From: Colocasia esculenta
Taxonomy: Eukaryota; Streptophyta; Magnoliopsida; Alismatales; Araceae
Length of the DNA stretch: 64,000 nucleotides
Assembly: GCA_014218235.1 (NCBI GenBank)
Contig: CM024766.1
Span: forward strand, 55,351,545-55,415,544
Direction of reading: 5' to 3'
A program made the translations under genes and the position numbers. Below are positions 34,303 through 46,800 of the stretch, one piece after another; within the stretch, counting starts at the first letter, position 1, and every line of letters begins with the position of its first letter. The notes below the pieces were generated by a model. That model had not been told where the DNA came from. It was given only the letters and a program-made list of their open reading frames with translations, and ran no database searches.

Positions 34303-37158
34303 GAAGTATTGGTACTTCACTATATGAAAATAGATTTTAGGAAAAGCAGCTTCCAGCGCCCCGTCAGGTACATGTGCGCTTCCCATAAAGATGGGTCAAA
34401 AGCAGCCAGGTCACTTGGAAGCAGTGCTTTGGACAAAGGTCGATTTGAAGACCCTTTTACCATCCTACCCTTCCTCCTTCGTTCCAACCAAGTGAGCTGG
34501 TCTTCACGGTGACTGTGCAAGCACTTTGGGCGACTCTGCAAGCGCTCACGGTGCCCACTGTCTTCCCACAGCTCCGACGAGTTTTTCTCACAGCCACGAC
34601 TTTCTTCTATGCGAGGGGTTCGCGGGGCGTCAGCAACAGCTCACAGCGACGAGGTATGCGTTGTACTATTCCCTAATGCTATATGTCCTGACAGTGACGA
34701 GGTCTGAGTTCTACATGGAAACCCTTTTGCTCCCCTCCTATTATAACTGGAATTCATATCACAACAGTCGTTACCAGGTGCACATTGGGCATTAGTCAGG
34801 AAAACGTTCCTTTACCAGTCCATTAGGACAATGGCTGTACAGGATCAAGTATGGTATACCCTCCCTTCACAGTGTGAGTGTTGAAATCATGGAACTTATT
34901 ATATGACAATGTACACTATTCCAAAAACTCCACATACGATGCTAGTTTGCTTCCTCTGGAATGATAAGTTTTTGTTCTGCACATTCTACAGTTCATGTCC
35001 CCGTGCGTAGAATATGTTTCTTCAAGACTACCCACCATTGAAATGAATGAAAACGAGTGTAAAAAACTCAAGAACCGTAGTTTCCCCTGCCCACAGAAGG
35101 CAATTCCACTAACATTTCTGGATATAAAAGCTATCCAAAATGAAGCTAGACAAAATGGTGGTTGTCACTAGACATATGTATGATGAAATGCAATTTATTA
35201 TAGGAACAAAACACACACACAAATTTCATATGTGATAATTAGGTTTGATGGTACATATTGACAATCACAGTTTGAATGACAACTTTTGTATTAAGTGACG
35301 TTTCTTTCATTTTAATCACCTGTGACAATGCAACTCTCTTTCTGAATAAGATTACAACACAAGGTTTATATGACAGATGACAACACGTAACCAGAATTGG
35401 TGATGAGGCCCATGGGCTGAATAGGATTCTAAAGTAGGAGACCCCCTCTGTAGAATAATACCAGTGCAAGTAAATGATCAAAACCTTCTACTCACCACAA
35501 AGGCAACATGCCATCCACATATCTCCTAACAACTGAAAGACCAAACAAACTCAGATAAAAGTAATGAAATTTGATTCTATAAAGATAAACTTGCAACTCC
35601 ATTAAGCAGGTGGGATCGAGGAGATGGGAAATTTGATTTGACCAAACAAGCAGGTAACAAGTGACCACTGCATATGCAGGAATCATGTTGAAAAATGTAA
35701 TGAAATTTGATTCTACAAAGATAAACTTATGGGCTTGTTGTAAACTAATGTTCAAGTTGTGGGCAAAAATTGTTACCCTGTGCTAGCATAATGACACTTT
35801 CAACTTATGAATTAAAGCACTTGTTGACCGCACACAGTTAAGCTACCAACATTTTTCTTGTTAATTTATCCCTTTACTCATTCCTACTGAATAATGGAAC
35901 CTCATATACATTATCTGATCTTTTAGGTGATTGGTAATGGCACCATCTCTTCGATGTCCATGTGGATATGGGTGGTGTGATATATTCACTAGTCACACTT
36001 CAAAAAATCCAAATCGTAAATATTACAAGTGTAAGGTATGATTTCTGTTATGAACTTATAATTTATATACTTATTCCAATTCTCACGAAATGTGAAGTCT
36101 TACATTATTGACATATCCAATTCATTTACGTTTGATTTGCATAATGAACCATGCAAGTTCTTCATGTGGTGTGATGATTTGATGGTGGTGGGGACTTCGG
36201 AGAATGTTATCTGTCAATGCAATGGACAAGAAATGATGCAAAAGTTGATTCAGGAGAATGAAATGTTAAGGAAGAGGCTACAACAGCTTGAATTACAACT
36301 GGAAAGGAAGACTAGGATTGCTGCGAGCCTTGGTCGAGTCATCTCGACCTTGACAACAAATGAAGGCGATAATTGAACGACATATGTATTTGAAATGTGA
36401 ACAAACATTATTGTACATACCCTTTGCAGGATGTACTTTATTATCCCATCTTTGAATGACTGTTAAGGCATAGGTTAGAGTGTGTGACCGCGGGTGTTCA
36501 TTGACTGGGGGTCATGATTTTATATTTTCTAAACAGGGTTTGTGGAATGAGGCTTTGTTTGGTGGTTTCTATAAATGGGAGTTGTCCCATTAAACATTGT
36601 GGTTTATGTAGTTTATTACATGCGCTTTCTCTCCACAATTGTTTGTCCGCATCGAATGGAAGTTCAAACAACTACACAGAGTCTACATTAATATATGAAA
36701 GACACCTATTCACTGCTGAAAGTCATACAGTCCTATTACCTGGATTTGTAAAGAGCAGTAAATAAAAACAACCAACAGGTGTTGGATTTGTAAACAGCTA
36801 CTCTTTCTCTTCTCCAGGTCACAAAATGCTTCCCATTTTGAAATGGGCGCCCGTTAAACTATCTCACAAGGTAGTGTAGATATGGAATTTGATTGTGAAA
36901 GGCCTAGTTGGTGAACAAAGCCGATCATCAAACTACTTTTTCCTTCCAGATCTACTAAATGGCAACTGTTTCTGAATATGTTTTATGTACGGTTTGTCTT
37001 CTCATGTTCCAGTCTTTCGTTGGACTTTCTAAATGATGTCCCTGATAATAGTAGTGTGATTCGGTTCTTATGCAACTAGTGTCATTACATGTAAGTCAGA
37101 ACTTAGTCCATGTTCGGTGTATTATTATGTCTGCACAAAGAGCTTTAAACATCGAATG
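34303..37158. other. Region between H1 and SIRE-C
   Basis: It begins with TTGGTACTTC...ATTTTAGG, which is faintly like H1's terminal 40 bases and may be a damaged Harbinger end. It then has a GC-richer part (34350-34670) and AT-rich sequence with two similar blocks around 35560-35600 and 35697-35730 (ATGAAATTTGATTCTA.AAAGATAAACTT). The GRF gene lies at 35937-36376. 36377-37158 holds no supported gene. Before SIRE-C inserted, this was continuous with 60910, so it may be the 3' side of H2. Confidence 0.4.
35937..36376 (+). CDS. Small GRF-type zinc-finger protein, two exons
   Basis: Exon 1 (35937-36035) opens ATGGCACCA and encodes CPCGYGWCDIF...KNPNRKYYKCK with a GTATGA donor. Exon 2 is open from about 36098 to TAA/TGA 36374-36376; the AG at 36096-36097 keeps the frame but has a weak pyrimidine tract. 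It encodes EPCKFFMWCDD, completing a GRF zinc finger (C.C..., YYKC, C.FF.W.D), then a 45-residue coiled coil (LIQENEMLRKRLQQLELQLE) and a short tail. The predicted protein is about 126 residues. GRF fingers bind single-stranded nucleic acid in some proteins; small plant GRF plus coiled-coil proteins are common and poorly known. No stop or frameshift is seen. It may be a captured or transposon-borne gene. Confidence 0.6.
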
Positions 37159-37404
37159 TGATTATCAGTCTGTCCCCAAGTAATTTTTAAATATACATGT
37201 ATTTTGGTAATTAACAAAACCTTATCAAATTCTCTAAGTCTTAAGTACAGGAAATACTCCAAGATCAAGGTCAATCAAGCCAATATTGGTAAGCATTATA
37301 TTTCTGAAGCATTAAATATTTCAAGATTGTATCTATCCATGTCCACATCGATTTTGGTTGAAAGTCACAAAGATTTCTTTCATGTATATCGTTTTAAATA
37401 GAAT

Positions 37405-38100
37405 CATAACAATTTGCCCATCGTAACGATTTGCTCATCGCAACGATTTCTTAAAGTCATCGTAACTAGCTCATCGCAATGATTTCTTAAGTCATCATAA
37501 CGATTTGCCCATCGTAACGATTTGCTCATCGCAACGATTTCTTAAGTCATCATAACGATTTGCCCATCGTAACGATTTGCTCATCGCAACGATTTCTTAA
37601 GTCATTCATAACGATTTGCCCATCGTAACGATTTGCTCATCGCGACGATTTCTTAAGTCATCATAACGATTTGCCCATCGTAACGATTTGCTCATCACGA
37701 CGATTTCTTAAGTCACTCATAACGATTTGCTTCGCGCAACGATTTTTTTAGAGCTCATAACGATTTGCTTCGTGCAACGATTTCTTTAGAGCTCATAACG
37801 ATTTGCTTCACGCAACAATTTCTTTAGAGCTCATAACGATTTGCTTCGCGCAATGATTTCTTTAAAGCTCATAACAATTTGCTTCGCGCAACGATTTCCT
37901 TAGAGCTCATAACGATTTGCTTCGCGCATCGATTTCTTTAAAGCTCATAACGATTTGTTAAGTGTCCATAACAATTTCTTCATTGAACACATTGACTTGC
38001 TTTTCATAACGATTTGTTAAGTGTCTATAACAATTTCTTCGTTGAATACAATGATTTGCTCTCTATAATGACTTGTTGGTATTCATAACGATTTCATAAG
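37405..38100 (+). repeat. AACGATTT minisatellite, SIRE-C 5' LTR
   Basis: Two linked arrays. The first has about five units of ~55 bp, each with three AACGATTT words separated by GCCCATCG, GCTCATCG and CTTAAGTCAT. The second has about six units of ~38 bp with TAACGATTTGCTTCGCGC and TTTAGAGCTCA. A decaying tail runs to about 38100. The 3' LTR copy is at 58981-59805. Confidence 0.9.
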
Positions 38101-38563
38101 TCATATAGACAACGACTTTATGATTTATATCGACTTCATATCTATCTTATCTCTTAAAGCATTGAATAATCAAAGTCGTCTTATGTCTGTCTGACTGCTG
38201 TGCATTTAATGAAGACAGAACGCATCTCTGCATGCATGCAGGTGATATCTTTTCCCTATCGTGCACATTCTGTCAACATCTTTTAGAACAAGCTATGTGG
38301 CATTGCTATTTTGGTGAATACTCATATCAACGTTTACTGACAACAAGAGACAGCCTAGCTGTCTACTGTTCTAGCATTTAATATGTGCAGGGTCCTAAAG
38401 ACATTCTGTCATACAACGTTGAACCATATAGACGCCAGAAGACCTTATCTCTTTGCGTGCTCAACTGGATAAAAGATTGTTGAAGCTTCCAAATGTCAAG
38501 TAGTCTAACATCTACCAATCTAAGAGACAACAGTTACTTCAACGGCCGTATTTCAAAAAGAGA

Positions 38564-38570
38564 TATAAAT
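38564..38570 (+). promoter_or_regulatory. TATA box, SIRE-C 5' LTR
   Basis: TATAAAT in GAGATATAAATTCAAG. It is kept in the 3' LTR (60271-60277) and in both SIRE-D LTRs (41288-41294 and 49328-49334), so it is a credible promoter. Confidence 0.75.
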
Positions 38571-39199
38571 TCAAGATAGAAGATCAAAAGACACAAGGGG
38601 ATTTTTGAACGTACAAGCTATTCAAATCTTCTGATAGAATTCTAGAGCCAAGAACCTCATTCCTTTCAGTGTTGCTCTTTGCTCTCCACTCTGTAGTGAA
38701 AATCTTGAGAGAGCTCAGATAGTTCTGGGAGTCTTCTGTGTTTTTAGATCTTTTACTCTCAGTCCTGCTTGCTTCAGATCTTAGCTTGTTGAAGCTTGAT
38801 CTAGGGGCTTGTTCTTTATTGCTTACCTTTGTGTTGTTGTTCCCTTCTATGTATGAAGGAAGACCTGGTAGGGTATCCAGGGTGGTGTAATTCCCTTCGT
38901 GTGAAGGAAGACCAGCTGAGCTGGGTGTTGTAGTGTCCATAGGGGGACTGTACCCTAGTTAGTGGAATCCTGAGTTGTTGCTCAGGGACTAGACGTAGGA
39001 CTCTTAAGGAGAGGAGGTCCGAACCAGGATAAGTTCTTGTGTTGTGTGGTTGCTTATCTTGTGTGATTGCTCTTTGAACTAACTGTTACTAACCTTCATC
39101 GAAGAACGTCTTTGTGTGAATGTTTTAAGTACAGGTATTAATCAAATATTTTTAAAGACCCATTCACCCCCCCTCTGGGCTTGTCAACCGGGCATCAAG

Positions 39200-39211
39200 T
39201 GGTATCAGAGC
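39200..39211 (+). promoter_or_regulatory. Primer-binding site, SIRE-C
   Basis: TGGTATCAGAGC, complementary to the 3' end of initiator tRNA-Met, 2 bases after the 5' LTR. Confidence 0.95.
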
Positions 39212-39261
39212 AAGTCTCTTCGACAAAGAAGAAGATTCAACGATCTAAAGAGTAAAGATCC

Positions 39262-39759
39262 ATGGCAGCCCAAGGTAACATTGAAGGTCAGTCTGTCAAC
39301 CAACCCCCTCTCTTTGATGGTGAAGATTATGCTTATTGGAAGACTAGAATGGAGTACTTTCTCCAAGGTCACGACTATCAGATATGGTCAATAGTAGAAG
39401 AAGGTGATCTCCTAGTCACAAATGAGAAAGCTCAGTGGACAGATGATGACAGGAAAAAGATCTCCTTGAACTGTAAGGCTAAGAGTATTCTATGTTGTGC
39501 ACTAAGCAAAAAGGAATTCAACAGAGTTTCAGCCTGCAAATCCGCAATGGAGATGTGGGAAAAGCTTAGAATTATTGCAACGCATTCTAGCAAAGAAGAA
39601 AAAGTTCCAATCTGGTAGAAGACACTTCAAGAGAAATAAAGACTTCAAGAAACCAGATGGAAAGGATCAAAAGAAGAGTGAGCCCATATGCTACGAGTGC
39701 AAAAAGCCAGGACATATCAAAGCTGAATGTCCAAAGCTCAAGAAGCCTGAATTCAGGAA
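39262..39759 (+). pseudogene. SIRE-C gag, 5' segment with internal deletion
   Basis: ATG at 39262 (MAAQGNIEGQ). The copia Gag N-terminal domain follows (PPLFDGEDYAYWKTRMEYFL, then W.IVEEGD). Compared with SIRE-D, about 440 bases are missing at 39574/39575, which also shifts the frame. After the junction the other frame has the basic stretch FQSGRRHFKRNKDFKK and an intact CCHC knuckle, CYECKKPGHIKAEC (about 39688). AGGAA (39755-39759) is the duplication made by SIRE-D, and gag goes on at 50054. The deletion kills this Gag. Confidence 0.85.
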
Positions 39760-40084
39760 TGATGACCAGTCTGTCCCCATATAATTTTAATTAATTACAT
39801 ATATATTTTGATGATTAACAAAACCAAACAAAAGTTTATCAATTATATCTAACGATTATTTCATAAGTCTTAAGCACAGGAAAAATACCAAGGTCAAACA
39901 AGCCAATAAAGGTATGCATTACTTTTCTGAAGCCTTAATCTTTTCAACATGATATTTCTGTAAGTCTATATCGACTTCTATTGAAGGCCATAATGATTTC
40001 TTTATAAGCATATCGATTTCAATAGAATTATCATAATGATTTCCTTTCTGGCTGAAAAGTCATGTTGTTTCAAACAAATCGATG

Positions 40085-40835
40085 TCGTAACGATTCTATA
40101 AGTGATCGCAACGATTTCCTTATAAGACTGAAAAGTCATGTTATTTCAAACAAGTCGATGTCACAACGACTCTATAAGTTACCGTAACGATTTTTTTAGA
40201 GCCCATAACGACTTGCTCGTCACAACGACTCTATAAGTTACCGTAACGATTTCTTTAGAGCCCGTAACGACTTGCCTGTCGCAACGACTCTATAAGTTGT
40301 CGCAACGATTTCTTTAGAGCCCGTAACGACTTGCTCGTCACAACGACTCTATAAGTTACCGTAACGATTTCTTTAGAAACTCGTAACGACTTGCTTGTCA
40401 TAACGACTCTATAAGTTATCGCAATGATTTCTTTAGAAAGCGCAACGACTTGCTTGTTGTAAGGATTTCATAAGTTACCGTAATGACTTCTTTAGAAAGC
40501 GCAACGACTTGCTTGGTGTAACGATTTCATAAGTTACCGTAACGACTTCTTTAGAACTCGCAACAACTTGCTTATTGTAACGACTTCATAAGTTACCATA
40601 ACGATTTCTTTAGAGTTCATAACGACTTGTTAAGTATTCATAACGATTTCTTTAGAATTCACAACGACTTGCTTTGTATAATAATTTGTTAAGTATTTCA
40701 CATCGATTTCTTCAGAAACACATCAATTTGCTTTGTGCAACGATTCATTAAGTGTTCATGATATATCTTCTGTCACATAACGATTTTCTATGACTCATAA
40801 CGATTTCATAAGTCATATAGTCATCGATTTCATAT
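40085..40835 (+). repeat. AACGACTT/AACGATTT minisatellite, SIRE-D 5' LTR
   Basis: Units of about 55-60 bp contain AACGACTTGCTYGTC, AACGACTCTATAAGTTACC and AACGATTTCTTTAGA in order. The array is less regular than in SIRE-C. The 3' LTR counterpart is 48181-48850, with one unit less in the early part. Confidence 0.88.
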
Positions 40836-41544
40836 CTTGATATCTTATTCATCTTAAAAGCGTTGACTAGTCAAAGTCCACGTAGACATCTCTCTGACGC
40901 TTTTGCATTTATGAGATCTGAACATATCTCTGCATGCATGCAGACCATATCATCATTTATCGTGCCTACTCTGATAACGTCCTTTAGACTTAAGCTATTT
41001 GGTATTACTATTTCCATGTCTATTGCTACTAACGTTGACTGACATCAGAGACAGCTTAGCTGTCTGCTATTTGAGTTTGACATTTGTGCAGACCTCTGAA
41101 CTAGCTTCATAGTACAATGTTAAACAAATAGAAGCCAACGGATATTTCTGAAGATCTATCTCTTTGCGTGCTCAAGTAATCAAAAGACTGTTGACTGGAA
41201 GCTTCCAAGACTCCAGATGTCATTCAGTCTAACGACTACTCAAAAAGAGACAACAGACACTTCAACGTCTACATTTCAAATTGAAGATATAAATTCAAGT
41301 CAGAAGAACAGAAGACGATATATCGCGTATTCAAGCATTCAAATTCTTCTGAAGAAAGTCCAGAGCCAAGAACCTTCATTCCACTTAGCTTTTGCTCTTT
41401 TGCTCTCCACTAGTTTGTGAAAATTTGAGAGAGCCTGTATAGTTCTGAGAGTGTGCCTTGTTTAAATCTCTTTGCTCTCAGTTCTAGTTGGTTCAGATCC
41501 TTGCTTATCAAAAGCTTGATCTAGGGGCTTGAATTTCATTCACT

Positions 41545-41780
41545 CTCTTTGTGTTGTTCCCTTCGGTTGTGAAGGAAGACCTGGTGGTATCCAGGGTGTT
41601 GTTCCCTTCGGTTGTGAAGGAAGACCTGGTGTGGTATCCAGGGTGTTGTTCCCTTCGGTTGTGAAGGAAGACCTGGTGTGGTATCCAGGTTGTTGTTCCC
41701 TTCGGTTTTGAAGGAAGACCTGGTGTGGTATCCAGGGTGTTGTTCCCTTCGGGTGTGAAGGAAGACCAACTGAGCTGGGT
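41545..41780 (+). repeat. 47-bp U5 tandem repeat, SIRE-D 5' LTR
   Basis: Five units of GTTGTTCCCTTCGG..GTGAAGGAAGACC plus GGTATCCAGG. Each unit has a TTCCCTTC/GAAGGAA inverted repeat. The 3' LTR has four units (49590-49772). Frames across it (41529-41711 and others) are repeat artefacts. Confidence 0.88.
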
Positions 41781-42053
41781 GTTGTAGCGTCCTTAGGGGG
41801 ACTATACCCTAGTTAGTGGAATCCTGAGTTGTTGCTCAGGGACTGGACGTAGGACTCCTAAGGAAAGGAGGTCCGAACCAGGATAAACCTTGTGTTGTGT
41901 GATTGTCTTCTTTGTGTGTTTGTTATTTTAACTAACTGTCACTAACCTACTTCGAAGAACGTTTGTGTGAATGTTTTTAGTTACAGGTATCTTCTAGATT
42001 AATTTTTAAAGACCCATTCACCCTCCCTCTGGGCTCGTCAACTAGGCAACAAG

Positions 42054-42065
42054 TGGTATCAAAGC
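42054..42065 (+). promoter_or_regulatory. Primer-binding site, SIRE-D (one mismatch)
   Basis: TGGTATCAAAGC, where SIRE-C has TGGTATCAGAGC; a G-to-A change within the tRNA-Met complement. Confidence 0.9.
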
Positions 42066-42114
42066 GAGTCTCTTCGACAAAGAAAGGATCCAACGATCTG
42101 AAGAGTAAAGATCC

Positions 42115-43878
42115 ATGGCAGCCCAAGGTAACTTTGAAGGTCAGTTTGTCAACCGACCCCCTCTCTTCGATGATGAAGATTATCCTTACTGGAAGACCAG
42201 AATGGAATACTTTCTACAAGGGCACGACTATCAAATTTGGTCCATAGTAGAAGAAGGTGATATGTTAGTCACAAATGAGAAAGCACAATGGACAGATGAT
42301 GACAGGAAGAAGATTTCCCTGAATTGCAAAGCAAAGAGCATCCTATGCTGTGCTCTAAGTAAGAAGGAATTCAACAGAGTTTCAGCCTACAAATCCTCAA
42401 TGGAAATGTGGGAAAAGCTCAGGATTACTTATGAAGGCACAGACAAAGTAAAGGAAACAAGAATGGACATTCTTGTCACTCAATATGAAAGATTTCAGAT
42501 GCAGTCAAGTGAGTCCATAACTCAAATGTTCAGCCGGTTCACTGACATCACAAATGGACTAGCTAGTCTGGGGAAAACCTATGAGATGGGAGACATGGTG
42601 AGGAAGATACTTAGATCCTTACCGTCCTCATGGACCCCAAAGGTCACAGCAATAGAAGAAGCTAATGACCTGAAAAGAATGTCTATAGAAAAGCTCATTG
42701 GGTCCCTCATGGCCCTTGAGATCAACATGGAAAGGTTAGGAGAGTCCTCTAGCAGAAAGAAGCACTCCAACGCCTTAAAATCTGAAGAAGATTCACCAGA
42801 AGCAAGTTCAGCTGAAAGTGAAAGTGATGCAGACAGCGAAAATGAGGAAGCTATGCTATCTAGAAAATTACAGCGAATTTTGTCTAAGAAGAAGAAATTT
42901 CAATCTGGAAGAAGGCACTTCAAAAGGAACAAGGAATTCAAGAAGTCAGATGGAAAAGAAATAAAGAAAGGAGAACCTGTCTACTATGAATGTAAGAAGC
43001 CAGGACACATTAAAACTGAGTGTCCAAAGTTAAAGAAGCCGGAGTTCAGGAAGAAGGATAGTTCCAAGAAGTTCAGAAAGTACAAGAAGAAGGCGATGGC
43101 AACAGCATGGGAAAACAGTAGTGACTCAGATAGTGAGTCAAGTTCTTGCAGTGATGAAGAAAAGGCCAACTTGGCCTTCATGGCAAATACTGAAGATAAG
43201 GTAACTTCTGACTCCTCTTTTGATTCATGCAATGATTCAGATTCTGATAGTTAGAAGAGGCTTTCAACGAACTATATGAAAAATATAAAGAAGTAACCAA
43301 ATTATTAAAAGTGAGCAAGAAAAACATAATCTGCATAGAAAATACAAACTCAGATCTAAAATCAAAAATGAACAATTAGAAAGTCAAATAACTGAACTTA
43401 AAAGAAGAAATGAATTGTTATGTGAAGACCTAAAAGCTAAGAATGAACAAATAACTAAATTAGAGAAACAAGTAAGTTCAGATGAACTGAAATCAAAACA
43501 CTAACAGAAGAAAATATACAATTATCTAGCACATTAGAAAAATTCACTAATGGTAAAAACTCCCTCATATTAAAAGGTGCTAGAAGATCATGTAAGAAGA
43601 AAAATGGATTAGGATATACACCCCCAGATAATGAAGAAACCATAATTTATCCTAAAGCATATCCAACACTAAAATTTGTACCTGAACAAGATACAGCATA
43701 CAAAGCTGATTTCAGATATATAGAAAAAGTAACCAAATTATCCTGCTGTAGTCACTGTAACAAGTTAGGACACATCATAACGACATGCCCAACAAGACAT
43801 AAGAAATAGATAATAAAAGGCAAAATAAATGATACTAACCCATCAGGACCCAAAAGAATTTGGGTACCTAAAACTTGA
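42115..43878 (+). pseudogene. SIRE-D gag
   Basis: ATG 42115 (MAAQGNFEGQ) and an open frame of 379 residues. Residues 15-210 form the copia Gag core (YWKTRMEYFL, W.IVEEGD, MWEKLRITYEGT, MDILVTQYERF, IRKILRSLP-like, EANDLKRMSIEKLIGSL). Next come an acidic Ser-rich stretch, a basic stretch and a CCHC knuckle. The knuckle's first Cys is Tyr (YYECKKPGHIKTEC). A one-base loss near 43250 gives a stop at 43252-43254. Beyond it the SIRE-C-like coiled coil and second knuckle (CSHCNKLGHIITTC at about 43749) are out of frame, with more lesions, including TAG at 43807-43809 where SIRE-C has TGG. The gag ends at TGA 43876-43878. Gag would form the particle and bind RNA. Confidence 0.9.
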
Positions 43879-43893
43879 TATTTTTATTTCAGG

Positions 43894-46800
43894 ACATCTC
43901 TTGAGCATCCAAATGGTATTTGGATAGCGGGTGCTCAAGACACATGTCAGGAAACCAGAAGTTATTCTCTCATCTCCAAGCTGAAGAAGGAACAGTTACT
44001 TATGGAGATAATGGGAAAGGAACCGTGATAGGCAGTGGCTCTGTGAATAACAAAGGAAAAATAGTCATAGAAGATGTGCTAATAGTCAAGGGATTGAAGC
44101 ACAATCTCATTAGCATTAGCCAGCTGTGTGACAGAGGCCATCAGATCAAGTTTCAAGAGTCGAAGTGCAGCATACTGAATGATGGAGCAGTCATCTTTGA
44201 AGCTAATAGAGAAAAGAATTTGTATGTGCTCTATCTTGAAGAACTCAAGGTTCAAAATGTTTGCCTGGCAGCAAATAAAGATAAATCTACAGAATTATGG
44301 CACAGAAGACTTGGACATTGCAGCATAGATGGCATGAGAAAACTGCTGAAGAAGAATCTTGTGGAAGGTCTACCTAAGGTTAGTACAAAATTGGATGGTG
44401 TATGTAAACCTTGTGCTAAGGGAAAGCACACCAAAGGCTCCTTCAAGTCAAAGATGGTGGTGACCACCTCAAAACCCTTAGAGCTCCTTCATATGGATCT
44501 ATTTGGGCCAATGAGGACTACCAGTCTTGGAGGAAAGAATTTTGGATTTGTCATAGTGGATGACTACTCAAGATTCACATGGGTATCATTCCTAGAGCAT
44601 AAAGATGATACTTTTGAAAACTTTGTCAGTTTCAGCAAGAAGGTGCAGAAAGATCAAAAATTCAGCATTGTGTCTATCCGATCAGATCATGGTAGTGAAT
44701 TTCAAAATGAAAAGTTTGCTAGATTTTGTGATGATCAGGGAATTGAGCATAATTTCTCAGCACCAAGGACACCACAACAAAATGGTATTGCTGAGAGGAA
44801 GAACAGAACCCTATTGGATATGGCAAGAACTATGCTCTCAGAATATGATCTACCAAGATATTTTTGGGCTGAAGCAGTCAACACGGCAAGCTACATTATC
44901 AACCGAGTAATGATCAGGCAAATCCTGAAAAAGACTGCATATGAACTATTCAAAGGGAAGAAGCCAAAGATCAGCCACTTCAGGACTTTTGGATGTCCTT
45001 GCTTCATTCACAATAATGGTAAAAGGGACATTGGTAAGTTGGATGCCAAATCAGATGAAGGCATCTTTATGGGGTACACCTCTAAACCTAAAGGCTATAG
45101 AGTATTTAACAAACGTACTTTATTGATTGAACAGTCTGTACATATTATTTTTGATGAAACTAACCCTTCCTTGAGAAAGGAAGTAGATAGTGACAATGAT
45201 GATGCAGATGAACTGTCCAAGAAACTAAAAGATACATCAATTGAGGACAAGGATGATCCACCTCTGGAAGAATTGCAACAAGAAGAAGTTACTCATGAAA
45301 ACCTTCCAAAGGAATGGAGATACAAGAAAGATCACCCACTTGAGAATATTATTGGTGATCCATCCATAGGGGTAAGAACAAGAGGTAATGTTATTCCTTG
45401 TGATTACCTAGCTTTTGTTTCTCAAATAGAGTCTAGGACAGTCAATGAAGCTCTCTCTGATGAATCTTGGATAGTAGCCATGCAAGATGAATTAAATAAA
45501 TTCAAGAGAAACCAAGTATGGTCACTTGTTCCTAGACCATCAGACCATCCAGTCATTGGCACCAAATGGGTGTTCAGAAATAAACTAGATGAAACTGGTG
45601 CAATCTTAAGAAACAAGGCCAGATTGGTAGCTCAAGGCTATTCTCAAGAGGAAGGCATAGATTTCGATGAAACCTATGCACCTGTAGCTAGACTTGAGGC
45701 CATTAGAATATTACTTGCATATGCATCTGCTTTGAACTTGACATTATTTCAAATGGATGTTAAATCCGCATTTTTAAATGGTTTTATAAAATAGGAAGTT
45801 TATGTGGAACAACCGCCGGGTTTTGATGACACAGAATTTCCCAATCATGTTTTCAAACTTCATAAGGCATTATATGGTTTAAAACAGGCACCTAGAGCCT
45901 GGTATGAAAGGCTTAGCTCTTTTCTTTTAAACCATGGTTTCAGTAGAGGTCAAGTAGATAGTACCCTTTTCATAAAGTCAAAGGTCAAACACATTCTATT
46001 AGTCCAAATTTATGTAGATGATATTATCTTTGGGTCTACTGATGAATCCCTTTGCAAGTACTTTGAAAAGTTGATGCAGGGAGAATTTGAAATGAGCATG
46101 ATGGGAGAACTTAATTACTTCCTTGGATTACAAATCAAACAAGGAAATGAAGGAACTCACATCTGTCAAGCAAAGTACACAAAAGAACTCTTAAAGAAAT
46201 TTGGATTCGAAAATACCAAGCCACTGTCAACACCGATGAGCACATCAACAAGGATGGACAGTGACAAAGATGGTAAGAAAGTAGATCAAAAGATCTATAG
46301 AGGTATGATTGGTTCACTACTTTATTTAACAGCTAGTAGACTAGATATATTATTTAGTGTATGCATGTGTGCTAGATATCAAGCTGATCCTAAAGAATCA
46401 CATTTAATTTCGGTGAAAAGAATATTTAGATATTTAGCAAGATCTCATGACTTAGGTCTATGGTATCCAAAACACTGTGAAATTAACTTAGTAGGTTACT
46501 CTGATGCTGACTATGCTGGATGCAAATTAGATAGAAAAAGCACCAGTGGTGGTTGTCAATTTCTTGCAGGATGTTTAATATCTTGGTCTTCAAAGAAACA
46601 AAATTCAGTAGCACTATCCACTGCTGAAGCTGAGTACGTAGCTGCTGGAAATTGTTGTACACAACTCTTATGGATAAAGCAAAAACTTGAAGATTTCGGA
46701 TTAAACATCAAATCCATCCCACTGCTGTGTGACAACACCAGTGCCATTAATCTCACCAAGAATCCAGTTTAGCACTCAAGGACCAAACATATTGAGGTTA

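Larger units (their letters stand above)
37159..39197 (+). repeat. SIRE-C 5' LTR
   Basis: It runs from TGATTATCAGTCTG to CCGGGCATCA (2,039 bp). It contains the AACGATTT array (37405-38100), TATAAAT at 38564-38570, two TTCCCTTC..GAAGGAAGACC units in U5 (38837-38915), and CACCCCCCCTCTGGG near the end. A frame on the minus strand at 38584-38940 is an artefact. Confidence 0.92.
39760..42051 (+). repeat. SIRE-D 5' LTR
   Basis: It runs from TGATGACCAGTCTG to TAGGCAACA (2,292 bp). It holds the AACGACTT/AACGATTT array (40085-40835), TATAAAT (41288-41294) and five U5 units (41545-41780). Confidence 0.93.

Noticed and set aside
37405..38100. CRISPR-like regular repeats
   Set aside because: The units are adjacent with no unique spacers, lie in LTRs, and the host is a plant nucleus.
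38584..38940. 118-residue minus-strand frame, repeated at 60291-60647
   Set aside because: It is found in both SIRE-C LTRs because LTRs are duplicates; it spans the TATA/U5 region and has no domain.
39200..39211. tRNA-like signals near the primer-binding sites
   Set aside because: Only the primer-binding complement is present; no tRNA gene fold with A and B boxes was found here or elsewhere in the window.
41529..41769. Frames made of repeated VVPFGCEGRPG peptides and the reverse-strand counterpart (also 49569-49783)
   Set aside because: They are the U5 47-bp tandem repeat read as protein; no start context and no family.
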